A stretch of DNA of 64,000 bases from Pseudalkalibacillus decolorationis. GTDB taxonomy: Bacteria; Bacillota; Bacilli; Bacillales; Fictibacillaceae. Below the pieces are notes generated by a model. It was not told the DNA's origin, did not search any database, and saw only the letters and a program-made list of their open reading frames with translations. The number at the start of each line of letters is the position of its first letter. Positions within the stretch are counted from its first letter, which is position 1. The stretch covers positions 62,001 through 126,000 of the forward strand of contig NZ_JANHJQ010000009.1 in the NCBI RefSeq assembly GCF_024609785.1, read 5' to 3'. The position numbers were made by a program, and so were the translations under genes. Positions 36,981 to 46,295 of the stretch are shown here, one piece after another.

Positions 36981-38149
36981 TTTTTCACCCCTATATGTTT
37001 ATTTGACACTTGATTACCGGTCTTATAAGTGCTAATTAATTCAATTCCAAACTCACTTGAATAATTGAATAAAATAAAATCCGCCTGTTTATTTACCTCT
37101 AAACTTTTTAGTTGTGTTAAATTCAAGTGTACAGCAGGGTTTACAGTTGCCATATCAACAGCTTCAGCTAACTTACATAAGTTATTTTTCAGAAGATAAT
37201 TGATTCCCCACAATTGTGATTGAGCTGAACCTGCTAAAAGGTTTGGATTTTCAGCTATATGAAGCTTACCTTCCTTAGTCAAAACCACATTTCCACCAAT
37301 ATGATTGGTATATTCGCCAGCCTCCATTCCAGCCAACGAAACACTGTCACTGACAATTATTGAACGGTTTCCTTTCATTCTAATAATTGTTTTTATAACT
37401 GAGTTTGGTAAATGAAACCCATCACAAATGAAAGTCGCCGCTAATTGTTCACTCGCAAGCTGTTCCCATAAATAATTAGGGTGTCTACGTAGCATTTCAT
37501 GAGCTCCATTTCCAAGATGGGTAGATAATTTAGCTCCCGCTTCTATAGCAGCAATGATTTGTTCAGGTTCAGCGGAAGTGTGCCCAATTGAAATCAAAAT
37601 ACCTTCGTTCGTACATTTTCGGATAAAATATTCAGAGCCCTTCCATTCTGGAGAAAGAGTAACAATTTTGATCTTCCCCCCAGCAGCTTCTTGCCATCGA
37701 GAAAATAATGACCAATCAGGTGACCTCACATACTGGACGTCATGCGCGCCTCTTGGGCCGTCTTCCGGAGATATAAAAGGACCCTCTAAATGAATACCTG
37801 TTATCGAATTTTCAATTTCAGGATATTTATCACAAACATTTTTAATTGAGACCATCGCTTCCTCTATTTTCTCTCGGCTATTTGTAATAATTGTCGGAAA
37901 GAAAGAAGTAACACCTACACTCCATAACTCCCTCGTCAATCTCAGAATCTCAGACTCTTGTATGGGCAAGGTGTTAAAGTCTATTCCCTTGTACCCATTA
38001 ATTTGTAGATCAATTAATCCTGGTGCAATGTAAGGTAACGATATATCTTGAGAGGCTCCTTTATTGTCTACCTTTGTAAAAATTCCATCTTGAAAGTCGA
38101 TTTCTATTAATTCACCTGTTTTATAATGAATTGCCTCAATTGTACGCAT
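36977..38149 (-). CDS. nagA: N-acetylglucosamine-6-phosphate deacetylase
   Basis: Removes acetate from GlcNAc-6-phosphate, giving GlcN-6-phosphate for NagB; cytoplasmic metal enzyme, 390 aa. Seen: ITGIHLEGPFISP (metal-binding Glu), SIGHTSAEPEQ and STHLGNGAHEM (His ligands), TFICDGFHLP, and the catalytic Asp in IIVSDSVSLAGM. I choose the ATG at 38149, with GGAG about 12 nt upstream; in-frame ATGs 18 and 30 nt earlier have no site. It overlaps nagB by 14 nt, implying coupling. It would also serve GlcNAc-6-phosphate from MurQ in the neighbouring locus. Confidence 0.93.
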   Translation of the reverse strand: MRTIEAIHYKTGELIEIDFQDGIFTKVDNKGASQDISLPYIAPGLIDLQINGYKGIDFNTLPIQESEILRLTRELWSVGVTSFFPTIITNSREKIEEAMVSIKNVCDKYPEIENSITGIHLEGPFISPEDGPRGAHDVQYVRSPDWSLFSRWQEAAGGKIKIVTLSPEWKGSEYFIRKCTNEGILISIGHTSAEPEQIIAAIEAGAKLSTHLGNGAHEMLRRHPNYLWEQLASEQLAATFICDGFHLPNSVIKTIIRMKGNRSIIVSDSVSLAGMEAGEYTNHIGGNVVLTKEGKLHIAENPNLLAGSAQSQLWGINYLLKNNLCKLAEAVDMATVNPAVHLNLTQLKSLEVNKQADFILFNYSSEFGIELISTYKTGNQVSNKHIGVKK

Positions 38150-38924
38150 TATTAATTTTATCTCCATAAGATTCTTCATCTAAAAATAAAATACAATTAG
38201 GGTGTCTACGCAATATAGATGCTGGCCATTCAGTTGTTATAGTTCCTTTCAAGACATTGTGAACAGCAATCGCTTTAGTTTTCCCTGGGACAACACAAAA
38301 TAAAAATTCCCCTGATACTATTTCTGGGATTGTAAGAGTGATTGCCTTTTCTGGGACATCAAAGATATCAGTAAAACAACCATCATTTACTTGTTGCTGT
38401 CTACAAGCTCTGTCTAGTTTGACTATTTTAACAGTATCATTATCCTCAAAGTCGGCTACCGGGGGATCATTAAATGCAATGTGACCATTCTCTCCAATTC
38501 CTAAACAAACGATGTCTATAGGTTTTTTTTTAAGAAGCGAAGCATACCGTTTACATTCATCTTTACTATCATTGTTTCCATTTATTAAATGTATTTTTTT
38601 CGGCTTAACCTTTTCAAATAACTTTTCTGACAAAAAGCGACCAAAGCTTTGTGATGCCCCTTCAGATAAGCCAATATATTCATCCATGTGAAAAGCTACT
38701 ATTTTTGACCAATCAATATCCTTATCCTTAGCTAAGTAGGCAAGCACTTCATTTTGTGAAGGGGCCGCAGCAAATACCACCCTTATTTCTTCTTTTTCTT
38801 GTAATAAACTTTTAATTTTTTCAGCTATTTCTTTTCCTGCATGAATTCCCATCGCCTCTCGATTTGAAAAGACTCGAACCATTAAATTATCAATCTTATT
38901 AACTTGAACTGGGGAAATTGACAT
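38136..38924 (-). CDS. nagB: glucosamine-6-phosphate deaminase
   Basis: Converts GlcN-6-phosphate to fructose-6-phosphate and ammonia; 262 aa, the length of Bacillus NagB. Seen: VFAAAPSQNEVLAYL (phosphate loop), the catalytic Asp in AFHMDEYIGL, CLGIGENGHIAFNDPP and PASILRRHPN. The normal SGST-like turn is AAAPS here, so it belongs to a divergent branch also seen beside other amino-sugar genes. GGAGGGAG lies 12 nt before the ATG. It overlaps the ceramidase-like gene by 26 nt. Confidence 0.88.
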   Translation of the reverse strand: MSISPVQVNKIDNLMVRVFSNREAMGIHAGKEIAEKIKSLLQEKEEIRVVFAAAPSQNEVLAYLAKDKDIDWSKIVAFHMDEYIGLSEGASQSFGRFLSEKLFEKVKPKKIHLINGNNDSKDECKRYASLLKKKPIDIVCLGIGENGHIAFNDPPVADFEDNDTVKIVKLDRACRQQQVNDGCFTDIFDVPEKAITLTIPEIVSGEFLFCVVPGKTKAIAVHNVLKGTITTEWPASILRRHPNCILFLDEESYGDKINNAYN

Positions 38925-40233
38925 TTTTACACTCTCCCTCCATTATTAAATCTCGTATCCCTTGGCTGATGTTATCTTCAATACACATTGAAAATTGTGA
39001 AGGCAATCCAAAATAATAGATTGATTCGTTTGCCTCATATCCACCTTCCTCGATTTGTCTCGCTGTTGGGATATAACCAATCATTCCATTACTGTAAGGT
39101 ATGGGAAGTACACAATTTGAAAACTCTTTTTTAACTAATAAGCCATACTCCACTACCATCTCAGCATTCATTGCTAAAAAGGATAACTCTCTACCGAACT
39201 CTACAAAAGTTAATTCAAGTGTAACTTCAGATTTAAGTTTACTTTCGTTTTTCAACAAATAACTACACCACTCAAGTTGTGGGTCTTGACGAATTGTTCC
39301 TTCCATGTTTTTTAAATAACTTATTGATGGGATATTCTTGAATGTTAGAGGTATTGCTTTATGCCTTATGATTAAGCGATCTGATTCAATTTTTATAAAC
39401 TCTTGTTCTTGTATAGCGTTTAACACACAGTCTGCTAGGTGATTACCTAACCGTTTGACATCCGTATGTTCCCCTCTATAAAACTTATTATTTTTTTTAT
39501 CCACTAGTGCTGGACGAATATCAGCACAACATCCCTGTAAGTAACCTGCAATTACTTGATCACCTAGTGATTGTTCAATCTTATCAGCAGCTATACCCGG
39601 AAATTCTGATGAAACAAAGTTTTCACCTGTTGTTGTAGGATGACATGCGTAATGTATCAAAACTCCTTTTATTTTCCCCGAAAGATTCTTTATAAGTAAG
39701 ATGATTACTTGTGGATCAACAACCCCATTATCATTAGGGGCCATTTTAATTTCATTGTTGAACTTTAAACGTCGGTTAATCCCTATTTTGCAGTTTGTTG
39801 ATCCCTTTTCTAGTTTTATAGGTTCAACGTTTTGTCTTGCGATTTTAATAGCCTCTATAATTTGATCATATAAAAATTCAATATAATCCGAATTTATTGT
39901 TCCTAATAGTTTTGTGAAACTAGGGTTTGTTTGCGGTCCTGAATGATTATGGGTTGCATGGAACACTATGTTAAAATCCTTTAAATCAAACGCTTCTCCA
40001 ATAGATTTTTCCGATATTGCACATTTGTCACCATCCCACCAAATTAAATCTGCCGTTATTAAGATGATGGTTTTCTTCTCGGTTGGGGATACACTTTTTT
40101 CGAAATAGAAAGTTTTCAGATATAGAGGTGTATTGATCTCACAATAGACTCCTTCTCGATGAGCAAAACCAGCTAACTCTACAGGGATATTAGGAGTAAT
40201 GTCGACCTTTGAAGTTCCTAACCTTAAAGTCAA
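38899..40233 (-). CDS. neutral/alkaline ceramidase-like hydrolase
   Basis: Protein with the N-terminal domain of neutral ceramidases, 444 aa, no signal peptide. Seen: LRLGTSKVDITPNIPVELAGF at the start, VFHATHNHSGPQT, IHYACHPTTTG and YLQGCCADIRP, which supply the His and other zinc ligands of the family. In bacterial sugar loci these proteins are probably amide or ester hydrolases on glycans, not on ceramide; this is inference. I start at a TTG (40233) six bases after GAGGGG; an upstream GTG at 40269 has no site. First gene of the nagB/nagA operon. Confidence 0.82.
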   Translation of the reverse strand: MTLRLGTSKVDITPNIPVELAGFAHREGVYCEINTPLYLKTFYFEKSVSPTEKKTIILITADLIWWDGDKCAISEKSIGEAFDLKDFNIVFHATHNHSGPQTNPSFTKLLGTINSDYIEFLYDQIIEAIKIARQNVEPIKLEKGSTNCKIGINRRLKFNNEIKMAPNDNGVVDPQVIILLIKNLSGKIKGVLIHYACHPTTTGENFVSSEFPGIAADKIEQSLGDQVIAGYLQGCCADIRPALVDKKNNKFYRGEHTDVKRLGNHLADCVLNAIQEQEFIKIESDRLIIRHKAIPLTFKNIPSISYLKNMEGTIRQDPQLEWCSYLLKNESKLKSEVTLELTFVEFGRELSFLAMNAEMVVEYGLLVKKEFSNCVLPIPYSNGMIGYIPTARQIEEGGYEANESIYYFGLPSQFSMCIEDNISQGIRDLIMEGECKNVNFPSSS

Positions 40234-40534
40234 TACAATCCCCTCTCTTTCTTCATTGTAAAGATCCACCGTCTTTATTCATTCATCAGTTCAATCAGTA
40301 AAAATCACGTTGCTTTGAATATAAAACGGATCTTTAACTAGTAAAACAATCCAATTTACTAAATTCACCAAAACCTATAAACCTATAAAATAAATCCTAT
40401 ACTATGACTAATTAATTTAAAAATAACCATCTGAATAATACCGTATCTCGACTATTTTTCTCATATCGAATAGAATTTTAAGTTAGATAATTCATACCGT
40501 TTTCTGAATTATTTCGCCCTGTCTAATGATTTAA
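40234..40534. other. 301-nt gap with one weak hairpin
   Basis: An 8-bp inverted repeat ATAATTCA / TGAATTAT (40487-40512, 10-nt loop) lies 22 nt past the DUF624 stop without a U-run. No convincing promoter or ROK operator was recognised, although the ceramidase-like operon must start here. Confidence 0.4.
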
Positions 40535-41149
40535 CTACTGTACGGAAAGTTTTCTGAAAGACTTATGAGCAATTGCGGTAACGATCACACTTATTAAACT
40601 TCCTGCCACAAATAATATTAGTCCTGAAAAAATCATGAAGAATAAGCATATAAGAAAAACACTTCCGAGCATTATAACCGTATTAAGAGGGCTAGCAAAT
40701 ACGATTAAAAAGGTTTGTTTAAAATATTGAATAATTGATAGTTCAATATGTACATAAAGAGGTAATAGGAACAGCAACGTTGCGAAACACAATAAACAAA
40801 TCACAATAATAAAACAAAATAAATAAAAGGCAAAAACTCCTTCATAGGATTGAATTATCATAATATCAAGGTAGAGGGCAATACCTATTAGACTAAAAAT
40901 TAAACCGAACAAATTTGCCTTCCAAAAGTCTTTTTTAAAAGTAGATAAAAATAAATGAAAAAAATGATTGTCTTCATTCCTTTGAATCCATTTCCTGGTG
41001 ACAGCAAACATAGCAAATGTAGCAGGGAATAAACCGAAAATAATCAAACCACATGCACTAAAAAATAACCAGACCAAATTTAAATAAATGATTTTTATAA
41101 ACCATCCGCAGATACTGTAAAACTTACCTAGGATCTTATCTGTCTCCAT
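40535..41149 (-). CDS. DUF624 membrane protein (YesL-like), second copy
   Basis: Membrane protein of 204 aa with about five hydrophobic segments and the family motif FGLFPATFAMFAVTRKW after the first. Resembles the DUF624 protein at 9344-10009 in length and layout. It lies 22 nt after the aldolase gene and closes the leftward importer operon. Start chosen at the ATG (41149) that follows a GGGGGGAG run; an in-frame ATG lies 12 nt earlier. Function unknown; its association with a second CUT1 importer supports a transport-linked role. Confidence 0.83.
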   Translation of the reverse strand: METDKILGKFYSICGWFIKIIYLNLVWLFFSACGLIIFGLFPATFAMFAVTRKWIQRNEDNHFFHLFLSTFKKDFWKANLFGLIFSLIGIALYLDIMIIQSYEGVFAFYLFCFIIVICLLCFATLLFLLPLYVHIELSIIQYFKQTFLIVFASPLNTVIMLGSVFLICLFFMIFSGLILFVAGSLISVIVTAIAHKSFRKLSVQ

Positions 41150-41171
41150 GGCTCCCCCCATTTCTCATTAC

Positions 41172-42257
41172 TTAAAACGCTTCATTTCCTTTCATCCATG
41201 CTGATAAATTTTGTTTTACAAAACCATCATCATTAAGATGCGGATATTGTTTATATACTCTATCGATTTCTTCTATTTGACCTTTAGAAAGAGTTTCAAT
41301 TGGATTTAAACACCACCTTCCTTCTAAAAGCCCCTGCCTTCTCAGAACTTCGTGAATACCTGAAATACAACCAGCAAACTGATTATTCACATCAAAAAAA
41401 GCAGCATTTACATCTGTCATTTCAATATTACGTTTCAGAAGCTCTTGAAAAGTTAGGGATGTTTCTTTATTTTCTTGGAATTTCTTTAATTCCTCTAATA
41501 ATTCCACTGCTTTTTTCGTCCATACAGCCCATTGTCCTAATAACCCTCCTACCATTTTCTTTTCAATTATCTTTTCATTAATTACAAATCTATAAGTTGT
41601 AAGTAAATCAACGATAATATTGTCATCATTTCCTGTATAAAGAGCAATATCGTCTCTTCTTTCAGATTCACAAACTGCTCTTACCACATCCAAAGTCTGA
41701 TAACGGTTAAATGGAGCTATTTTTATTGCTACCACACCAGGAATATCAGCTGTTTTTCTCCAAAAGTCATAACTAAGTTTTCTTCCACCAACTGAAGGTT
41801 GAAGATAAAAGCCAAAAATTGGTATTATTTTGACGATTTCTTCTAACCTTATTAGAAGCTCTTCCTCACTCCAATCATCCAATCCCCCCATACTGACAAG
41901 CCCTAGATCATACCCAAGCTCCTTTGCTAAATAGGCTTCTTTAATTGCTTGGCTAGTAGAACCACAGATTCCCGCTATTTTAATGAACGGTCGAGTTAGC
42001 TCTGCTTTTTGAACTTCTTCCGATGCTAATTCAAGAACTTCTCGATATAGGTTATACTTTTTTTCACGTATTTCAAATTGTGTCGTATGAACTCCTACAG
42101 CAACACCTCCAGCACCAGAAGTAATATAATAACGTGTAAGGCTCCGTTGTCGCACTTCATCCAATTTCCGCTTAGTATTTAATGCCAAAGGATGTGCTGG
42201 AATTACTACCCCTTCCTGAAGTGTTTTATTTATAGCTGGATCCAACATGCTTCCCAT
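41172..42257 (-). CDS. DHDPS-family class I aldolase/lyase
   Basis: Dihydrodipicolinate synthase/N-acetylneuraminate lyase-superfamily protein, 361 aa, longer than the usual 300 by a C-terminal extension. Seen: YYITSGAGGVAVGVHTTQFE near 43-62, Tyr151 in FGFYLQPSVGG at the place of the family's YNxP catalytic Tyr, and Lys179 in GVVAIKIAPFNRY as the expected Schiff-base Lys. Such enzymes make or split 2-keto-3-deoxy acids. With the dehydrogenase/epimerase two bases upstream it suggests aldol cleavage of an oxidised sugar. AAGGAG precedes the ATG. Confidence 0.85.
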   Translation of the reverse strand: MGSMLDPAINKTLQEGVVIPAHPLALNTKRKLDEVRQRSLTRYYITSGAGGVAVGVHTTQFEIREKKYNLYREVLELASEEVQKAELTRPFIKIAGICGSTSQAIKEAYLAKELGYDLGLVSMGGLDDWSEEELLIRLEEIVKIIPIFGFYLQPSVGGRKLSYDFWRKTADIPGVVAIKIAPFNRYQTLDVVRAVCESERRDDIALYTGNDDNIIVDLLTTYRFVINEKIIEKKMVGGLLGQWAVWTKKAVELLEELKKFQENKETSLTFQELLKRNIEMTDVNAAFFDVNNQFAGCISGIHEVLRRQGLLEGRWCLNPIETLSKGQIEEIDRVYKQYPHLNDDGFVKQNLSAWMKGNEAF

Positions 42258-42259
42258 AT

Positions 42260-43276
42260 TTAAAATGCTCCTTCTCTTTCTTGAAAATTCGTTGGCTTAT
42301 TAATGGTCATTCCACCGATTTCAACCCAATTTGCAATCCAATCGATCATTTGTCTCAAAGTAACTTTTGGATAACCTAGAAGTTTGTGAGCTTTTGAAGC
42401 ATTACTTAACAGGGCAGTAGAATTTTCATCATTGATAAAAATTGGAGTTTTCCCAAATCTTTGACCATATTGCTCTGCTAGCCATTTTATTGAAATTGTT
42501 TCAGGACCTGTTATATTCAGTTTTAATGGTGGAGAATCTACAAGAAGTAAACTTCGAATAGCCATTTCGTTTGCATCACCCTGCCAAATTACGTTAACAT
42601 GACCCGTTGTTAAGTCGATTGGTTTATTTTCAAAAACATTTCGAGCAATTTCAAGTAGTACGCCATATCTTAAATCTATCGCATAGTTCAGTCGAAAATG
42701 AACCATTTTTATATTATACAAACGAGCAAAATATTCAAAAATACGTTCTCTTCCTAAACAGGATTGTGCATACTCGCCAATTGGACCAGGTAAATTTGTC
42801 TCATCTGCGCCACCTTTCGATACTTTTGTAAAAGGATAAACATTTCCAGATGAAAAAGAAACAATACGAGAGTTCTTAAATTTTTCGGATACAATACCAG
42901 GGAGATAAGTGTTCATTGCCCATGTATAAGACTCATTGCCAAAGGTTCCAAACTTATACCCTGCCATATAAATAATGTTTTTTACATCTGGTAAAGAATT
43001 TAGTTGATTTTGATCAAGTAAATCAGCAGCAATTGTTTCAATACCCAATGATTCAAGATCCATCCTCACTTCGTTAGAAGAAAAACGTGATGTACCAATA
43101 ATTTTTTTATTTATGCCTACTTCTCTAACAGCATTTTTAGCCAATTTTGCAAGTGAGGGTCCCATTTTCCCCCCTACACCAAGAATCATGATATCTCCAT
43201 CAATCTTTTGTATATCTTTTACTAGTTGTTTTGATGGTTTTGTCATTTTGTTCTCAAGCTCTAGTAATGTTTTCAT
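42260..43276 (-). CDS. NAD-dependent epimerase/dehydratase-family protein
   Basis: Extended short-chain dehydrogenase, 338 aa. The cofactor motif is IMILGVGGKMGPSLAKLA, starting only at about residue 33 after a polar N-terminal arm. The usual YxxxK pair is not obvious; the segment FSSGNVYPFTKVSKGGADE then EYAQSCLGRERIFEYFA offers Tyr and Arg in place of Tyr and Lys, so catalysis may differ from UDP-sugar epimerases. Likely an NAD-dependent sugar dehydrogenase or lyase acting with the aldolase. ATG at 43276 follows GGGAGAAGGG. Confidence 0.82.
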   Translation of the reverse strand: MKTLLELENKMTKPSKQLVKDIQKIDGDIMILGVGGKMGPSLAKLAKNAVREVGINKKIIGTSRFSSNEVRMDLESLGIETIAADLLDQNQLNSLPDVKNIIYMAGYKFGTFGNESYTWAMNTYLPGIVSEKFKNSRIVSFSSGNVYPFTKVSKGGADETNLPGPIGEYAQSCLGRERIFEYFARLYNIKMVHFRLNYAIDLRYGVLLEIARNVFENKPIDLTTGHVNVIWQGDANEMAIRSLLLVDSPPLKLNITGPETISIKWLAEQYGQRFGKTPIFINDENSTALLSNASKAHKLLGYPKVTLRQMIDWIANWVEIGGMTINKPTNFQEREGAF

Positions 43277-43328
43277 TTCCCTTCTCCCTTTCAATTCTGT
43301 TAATATTTTTTTATTTTACATACTTCTG

Positions 43329-45437
43329 TTAATTTTTAAGAGTAATAATTACCACTTCATACTCGTTTAAAATTGGTAATTCAATGTTAACTTTTTGATA
43401 ATTTTGGTGATAACTAAGTTGTTCATTCAGTTTCAATGTTTTTACAGATTGAATTGGTTCTTCAATTTCAAACTCAATTTGGATATCAGTTATAGGTATA
43501 ACCTCCGTTATCGGTCTAGTCATGGAACCGCTATAGTTAATAAGATGCAACATAATACGATCATCTTGTTGCTTCCTTAAAGAAACATGTATGGATTCTA
43601 AATGAATAGCGGTTTTGATTTTTATTGAAACATCTGTAAGTGAAAGAATGGCGTTCTGTATTAATTTACGGTACTCAGGGAATGCGTATGATTCATAAAA
43701 TTCACCTACGTTCCCAGCAAAATAAACACTTCCCCCTTCCCCAAACTTATTTCTAAGAATATAAGGATATATTGTTTGATTTGGTAGTTCACTATAACGG
43801 GACTTTTGTGTTTCCCTATAACTCATTATTGAAGTAGAGGTCGGGTCGGGTATAACATTAGCTCCTAGTAAAGCTGCTGGAATAAGTGTTTGATCTATAC
43901 CATCTAACAGTTCATTATTCTGATCAACCTGAATATGATCATATTTACATTTTCGAATCGTTTTAAATTCATTGATTCCAAAGACATCTGCAAGTAAAGG
44001 CTGCGCTCGTTGTTTTCCGTTTTCGTCATAAAGAGAAGTATCGAATGAAGCAATGATATTCCCACCATTTTTGACATAATCTTTAATTAGATTTGATTGA
44101 TTTTCTGTTAACACACTAATATTTGGTAATATAATCACTTCGTACTTTTTGAAAGAACGATCATTTATTGATTCATCATCGATAACATCGAATGGAATTC
44201 TACTTCTTGAAAGTGCATCATATAAACCTATAAACGAACCTCTAGCGTCTCCTTTATTTTGATCGGACAGCTTATCTTGCTCTGCAGTAAAATCAGTCTC
44301 TTCAGCTGAAGACTGATACTGATTAGCAGTTGCATAAGACCACATTAATGCAATAGAAGCCATTGATTTTGTATTCATATAATATTTTTCATTCTTAATT
44401 AGGAAGTGGTTTATTTCTTTTACAGTATCCATTCGAGTATCAAGGTTATTATCGTTGTAAACCCCATACCATGTATTTGCCCCATGGGCAGCTGCCATAG
44501 CATGGGCAAGCCAGGTCTCTGCTGGAGAAAGTAAATATCGTGACCAAGGTGCTATTCTCCCAGCTATTGCGACACAATATGGTTTTCCACTAGATTGTGT
44601 TTCCAGCAATTGTGCAGTAGCTGCAGGCTTCCAAATTGGCAGCTCTCTAAGGTTTCCACTTAAGAAGCCTCCCTCAGCTAGCAACATATCCTGGTACTTA
44701 ACCGTAAGACGATTATCCCGACTACAAAATTTTGTAGGAACAAGCTGAGGACTATTCATGTAAATGATTGTGTCAGAGTTAATCTTCTTTAACGCCTCAC
44801 TTGCCTCTTTCATAAACGCTGCAATTGACTCTCTCTTAAAATTAAAAAAGTCATTTTGTTGTGAGTTCGAACAGTTTTTCCAATCCGGGAGTTCATACTT
44901 GTACTTAAAATAAAATAATTCTCTACAGGAAGGACAATAACACCCTTCTACTCTGTAGAAAGGACCATCAAGAAATACCCCTTTAATAGAGTATCGTGCA
45001 AGGTTACGAATTGTTTGAAAGACATAATCTCTAAAAGGTGAGTTAATACATGAATAACCACCTGTACCATATGCACTCTGAATTCTTTCACTATGTACAT
45101 CATGCTGCTGCCAATGTGGATGTAACGTTGCCAGTGACTCTGCAAGCCAGTGGACATTAAAATATACAATCGGATGTATTCCAAGACTCCCATATGAATC
45201 AGATATTTTTTCTAAAATATTTTTCCGTTCTTGTACTGCACAATCGGATGGATAATAGGTAATACCAGATTCTCCTTCAGTAATATCGTGCACTTCAACA
45301 TGTTCAGCATTAAATTCCAGATTTTTTCGAATTTGAAATTGCTCTATTAAATCCAATGCTTCATACTTCCCTGGTTCAGGGGGGATAAAATCAACAATTC
45401 TAAGCGGCTTATCTTTCCAAGTCGCAATCTTATTCAT
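43329..45437 (-). CDS. hypothetical glycosyl hydrolase (GHL6-like) with beta-galactosidase-like trimerisation domain
   Basis: 702 aa, cytoplasmic. The N-terminal TIM barrel (about 10-380) holds KGVFLDGPFYRVEGCYCPSC, a Cys-Cys-x2-Cys-like element seen in GHL6 proteins, and a candidate acid pair FLDGP plus LAEGGFLSGN. A flavodoxin-like domain follows (about 385-600; SYATANQYQ... KYEVIILPNISVLTENQ) like the middle domain of GH42 enzymes, then a short beta domain. Activity of this group is not established. It lies 12 nt after the importer's last permease, so it should act on imported glycan. GGGAGG precedes the ATG. Confidence 0.8.
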   Translation of the reverse strand: MNKIATWKDKPLRIVDFIPPEPGKYEALDLIEQFQIRKNLEFNAEHVEVHDITEGESGITYYPSDCAVQERKNILEKISDSYGSLGIHPIVYFNVHWLAESLATLHPHWQQHDVHSERIQSAYGTGGYSCINSPFRDYVFQTIRNLARYSIKGVFLDGPFYRVEGCYCPSCRELFYFKYKYELPDWKNCSNSQQNDFFNFKRESIAAFMKEASEALKKINSDTIIYMNSPQLVPTKFCSRDNRLTVKYQDMLLAEGGFLSGNLRELPIWKPAATAQLLETQSSGKPYCVAIAGRIAPWSRYLLSPAETWLAHAMAAAHGANTWYGVYNDNNLDTRMDTVKEINHFLIKNEKYYMNTKSMASIALMWSYATANQYQSSAEETDFTAEQDKLSDQNKGDARGSFIGLYDALSRSRIPFDVIDDESINDRSFKKYEVIILPNISVLTENQSNLIKDYVKNGGNIIASFDTSLYDENGKQRAQPLLADVFGINEFKTIRKCKYDHIQVDQNNELLDGIDQTLIPAALLGANVIPDPTSTSIMSYRETQKSRYSELPNQTIYPYILRNKFGEGGSVYFAGNVGEFYESYAFPEYRKLIQNAILSLTDVSIKIKTAIHLESIHVSLRKQQDDRIMLHLINYSGSMTRPITEVIPITDIQIEFEIEEPIQSVKTLKLNEQLSYHQNYQKVNIELPILNEYEVVIITLKN

Positions 45438-45449
45438 TATAAAACCTCC

Positions 45450-46295
45450 CTAACCCTTAATAGATCCCTGAAGACCACTGACAAAGTGACGCTGCATAAA
45501 AATATAAAAAATGATAATCGGTACAAGCGAAATGACAACACCAGCTGCCATTGTTTTCACATCTGTTCCAAAAGTTCCAGATAAATACGCTAACCCTAAA
45601 GCGATTGGGAATAAACTTTCATCTTTTAATATAATTAAGGGCCACATAAATGAATTCCAAACGGATATGAATGAGAAAACACTAAGAGCAGCAAGAGTTG
45701 GTTTTGTTAATGGTAGGATCACACTCCACCAAACCCTGAATGGACCACAGCCATCTATAATTGCCGCCTCTTCTATTTCCTTAGGTATTGTTAAATAAGC
45801 TTGGCGCATAAGAAATATGGAAAACCCGCCTACCAATCCTGGAACAATTAAGCCCCACCAGGAATCTACCATCCCTAATTTCTCAACAATAATAAACAGA
45901 GGTACTAGCTTTCCCTCCTCAGGAAGAAACATTGTAGCGATAATCGCATAAAAAATTAACGTTCTTCCTCGGAAATTCATTCTAGCAAGTGGATAAGCTG
46001 TAAGAGCTGTCAAAAAAATATGAGAAGGTACCATGATTAACAATAATAAAAAAGAGTTTAATAGATACCTCGGGAATGGTATTGCCGTCCACGCTTCAAT
46101 AAAATGGTCAAAAACAGGTGGATTTGGAATAAAGCTAGGAGGAAATCCAAAAACATCCTGAGCATTTGACTTGAATGCTGTAGATAAAAGCCATAAAAAA
46201 GGACCAATGAAGATTAAGGACACTGCAATTAATAATGCGTAGAGGTATAAATTTTTCCCGATCTTTTTCCACCTGATTGCCTTATTTGTATTCAT
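45450..46295 (-). CDS. carbohydrate ABC transporter permease (MalG type), region 5
   Basis: Membrane subunit of 281 aa with six hydrophobic segments, EAA loop EEAAIIDGC near residue 178 and the HFVSGLQGSIKG C-terminus. Its ATG overlaps the stop of the partner permease by 4 nt, so the two are translationally coupled. Part of the operon under the AAAGAC-GTCTTT operator at 48683. Confidence 0.93.
   Translation of the reverse strand: MNTNKAIRWKKIGKNLYLYALLIAVSLIFIGPFLWLLSTAFKSNAQDVFGFPPSFIPNPPVFDHFIEAWTAIPFPRYLLNSFLLLLIMVPSHIFLTALTAYPLARMNFRGRTLIFYAIIATMFLPEEGKLVPLFIIVEKLGMVDSWWGLIVPGLVGGFSIFLMRQAYLTIPKEIEEAAIIDGCGPFRVWWSVILPLTKPTLAALSVFSFISVWNSFMWPLIILKDESLFPIALGLAYLSGTFGTDVKTMAAGVVISLVPIIIFYIFMQRHFVSGLQGSIKG

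Noticed and set aside
40270-40420. Operator for the ROK repressor upstream of the ceramidase-like gene
   Set aside because: Direct repeats of ACCTATAAA are present, but no palindrome was clear enough to support.
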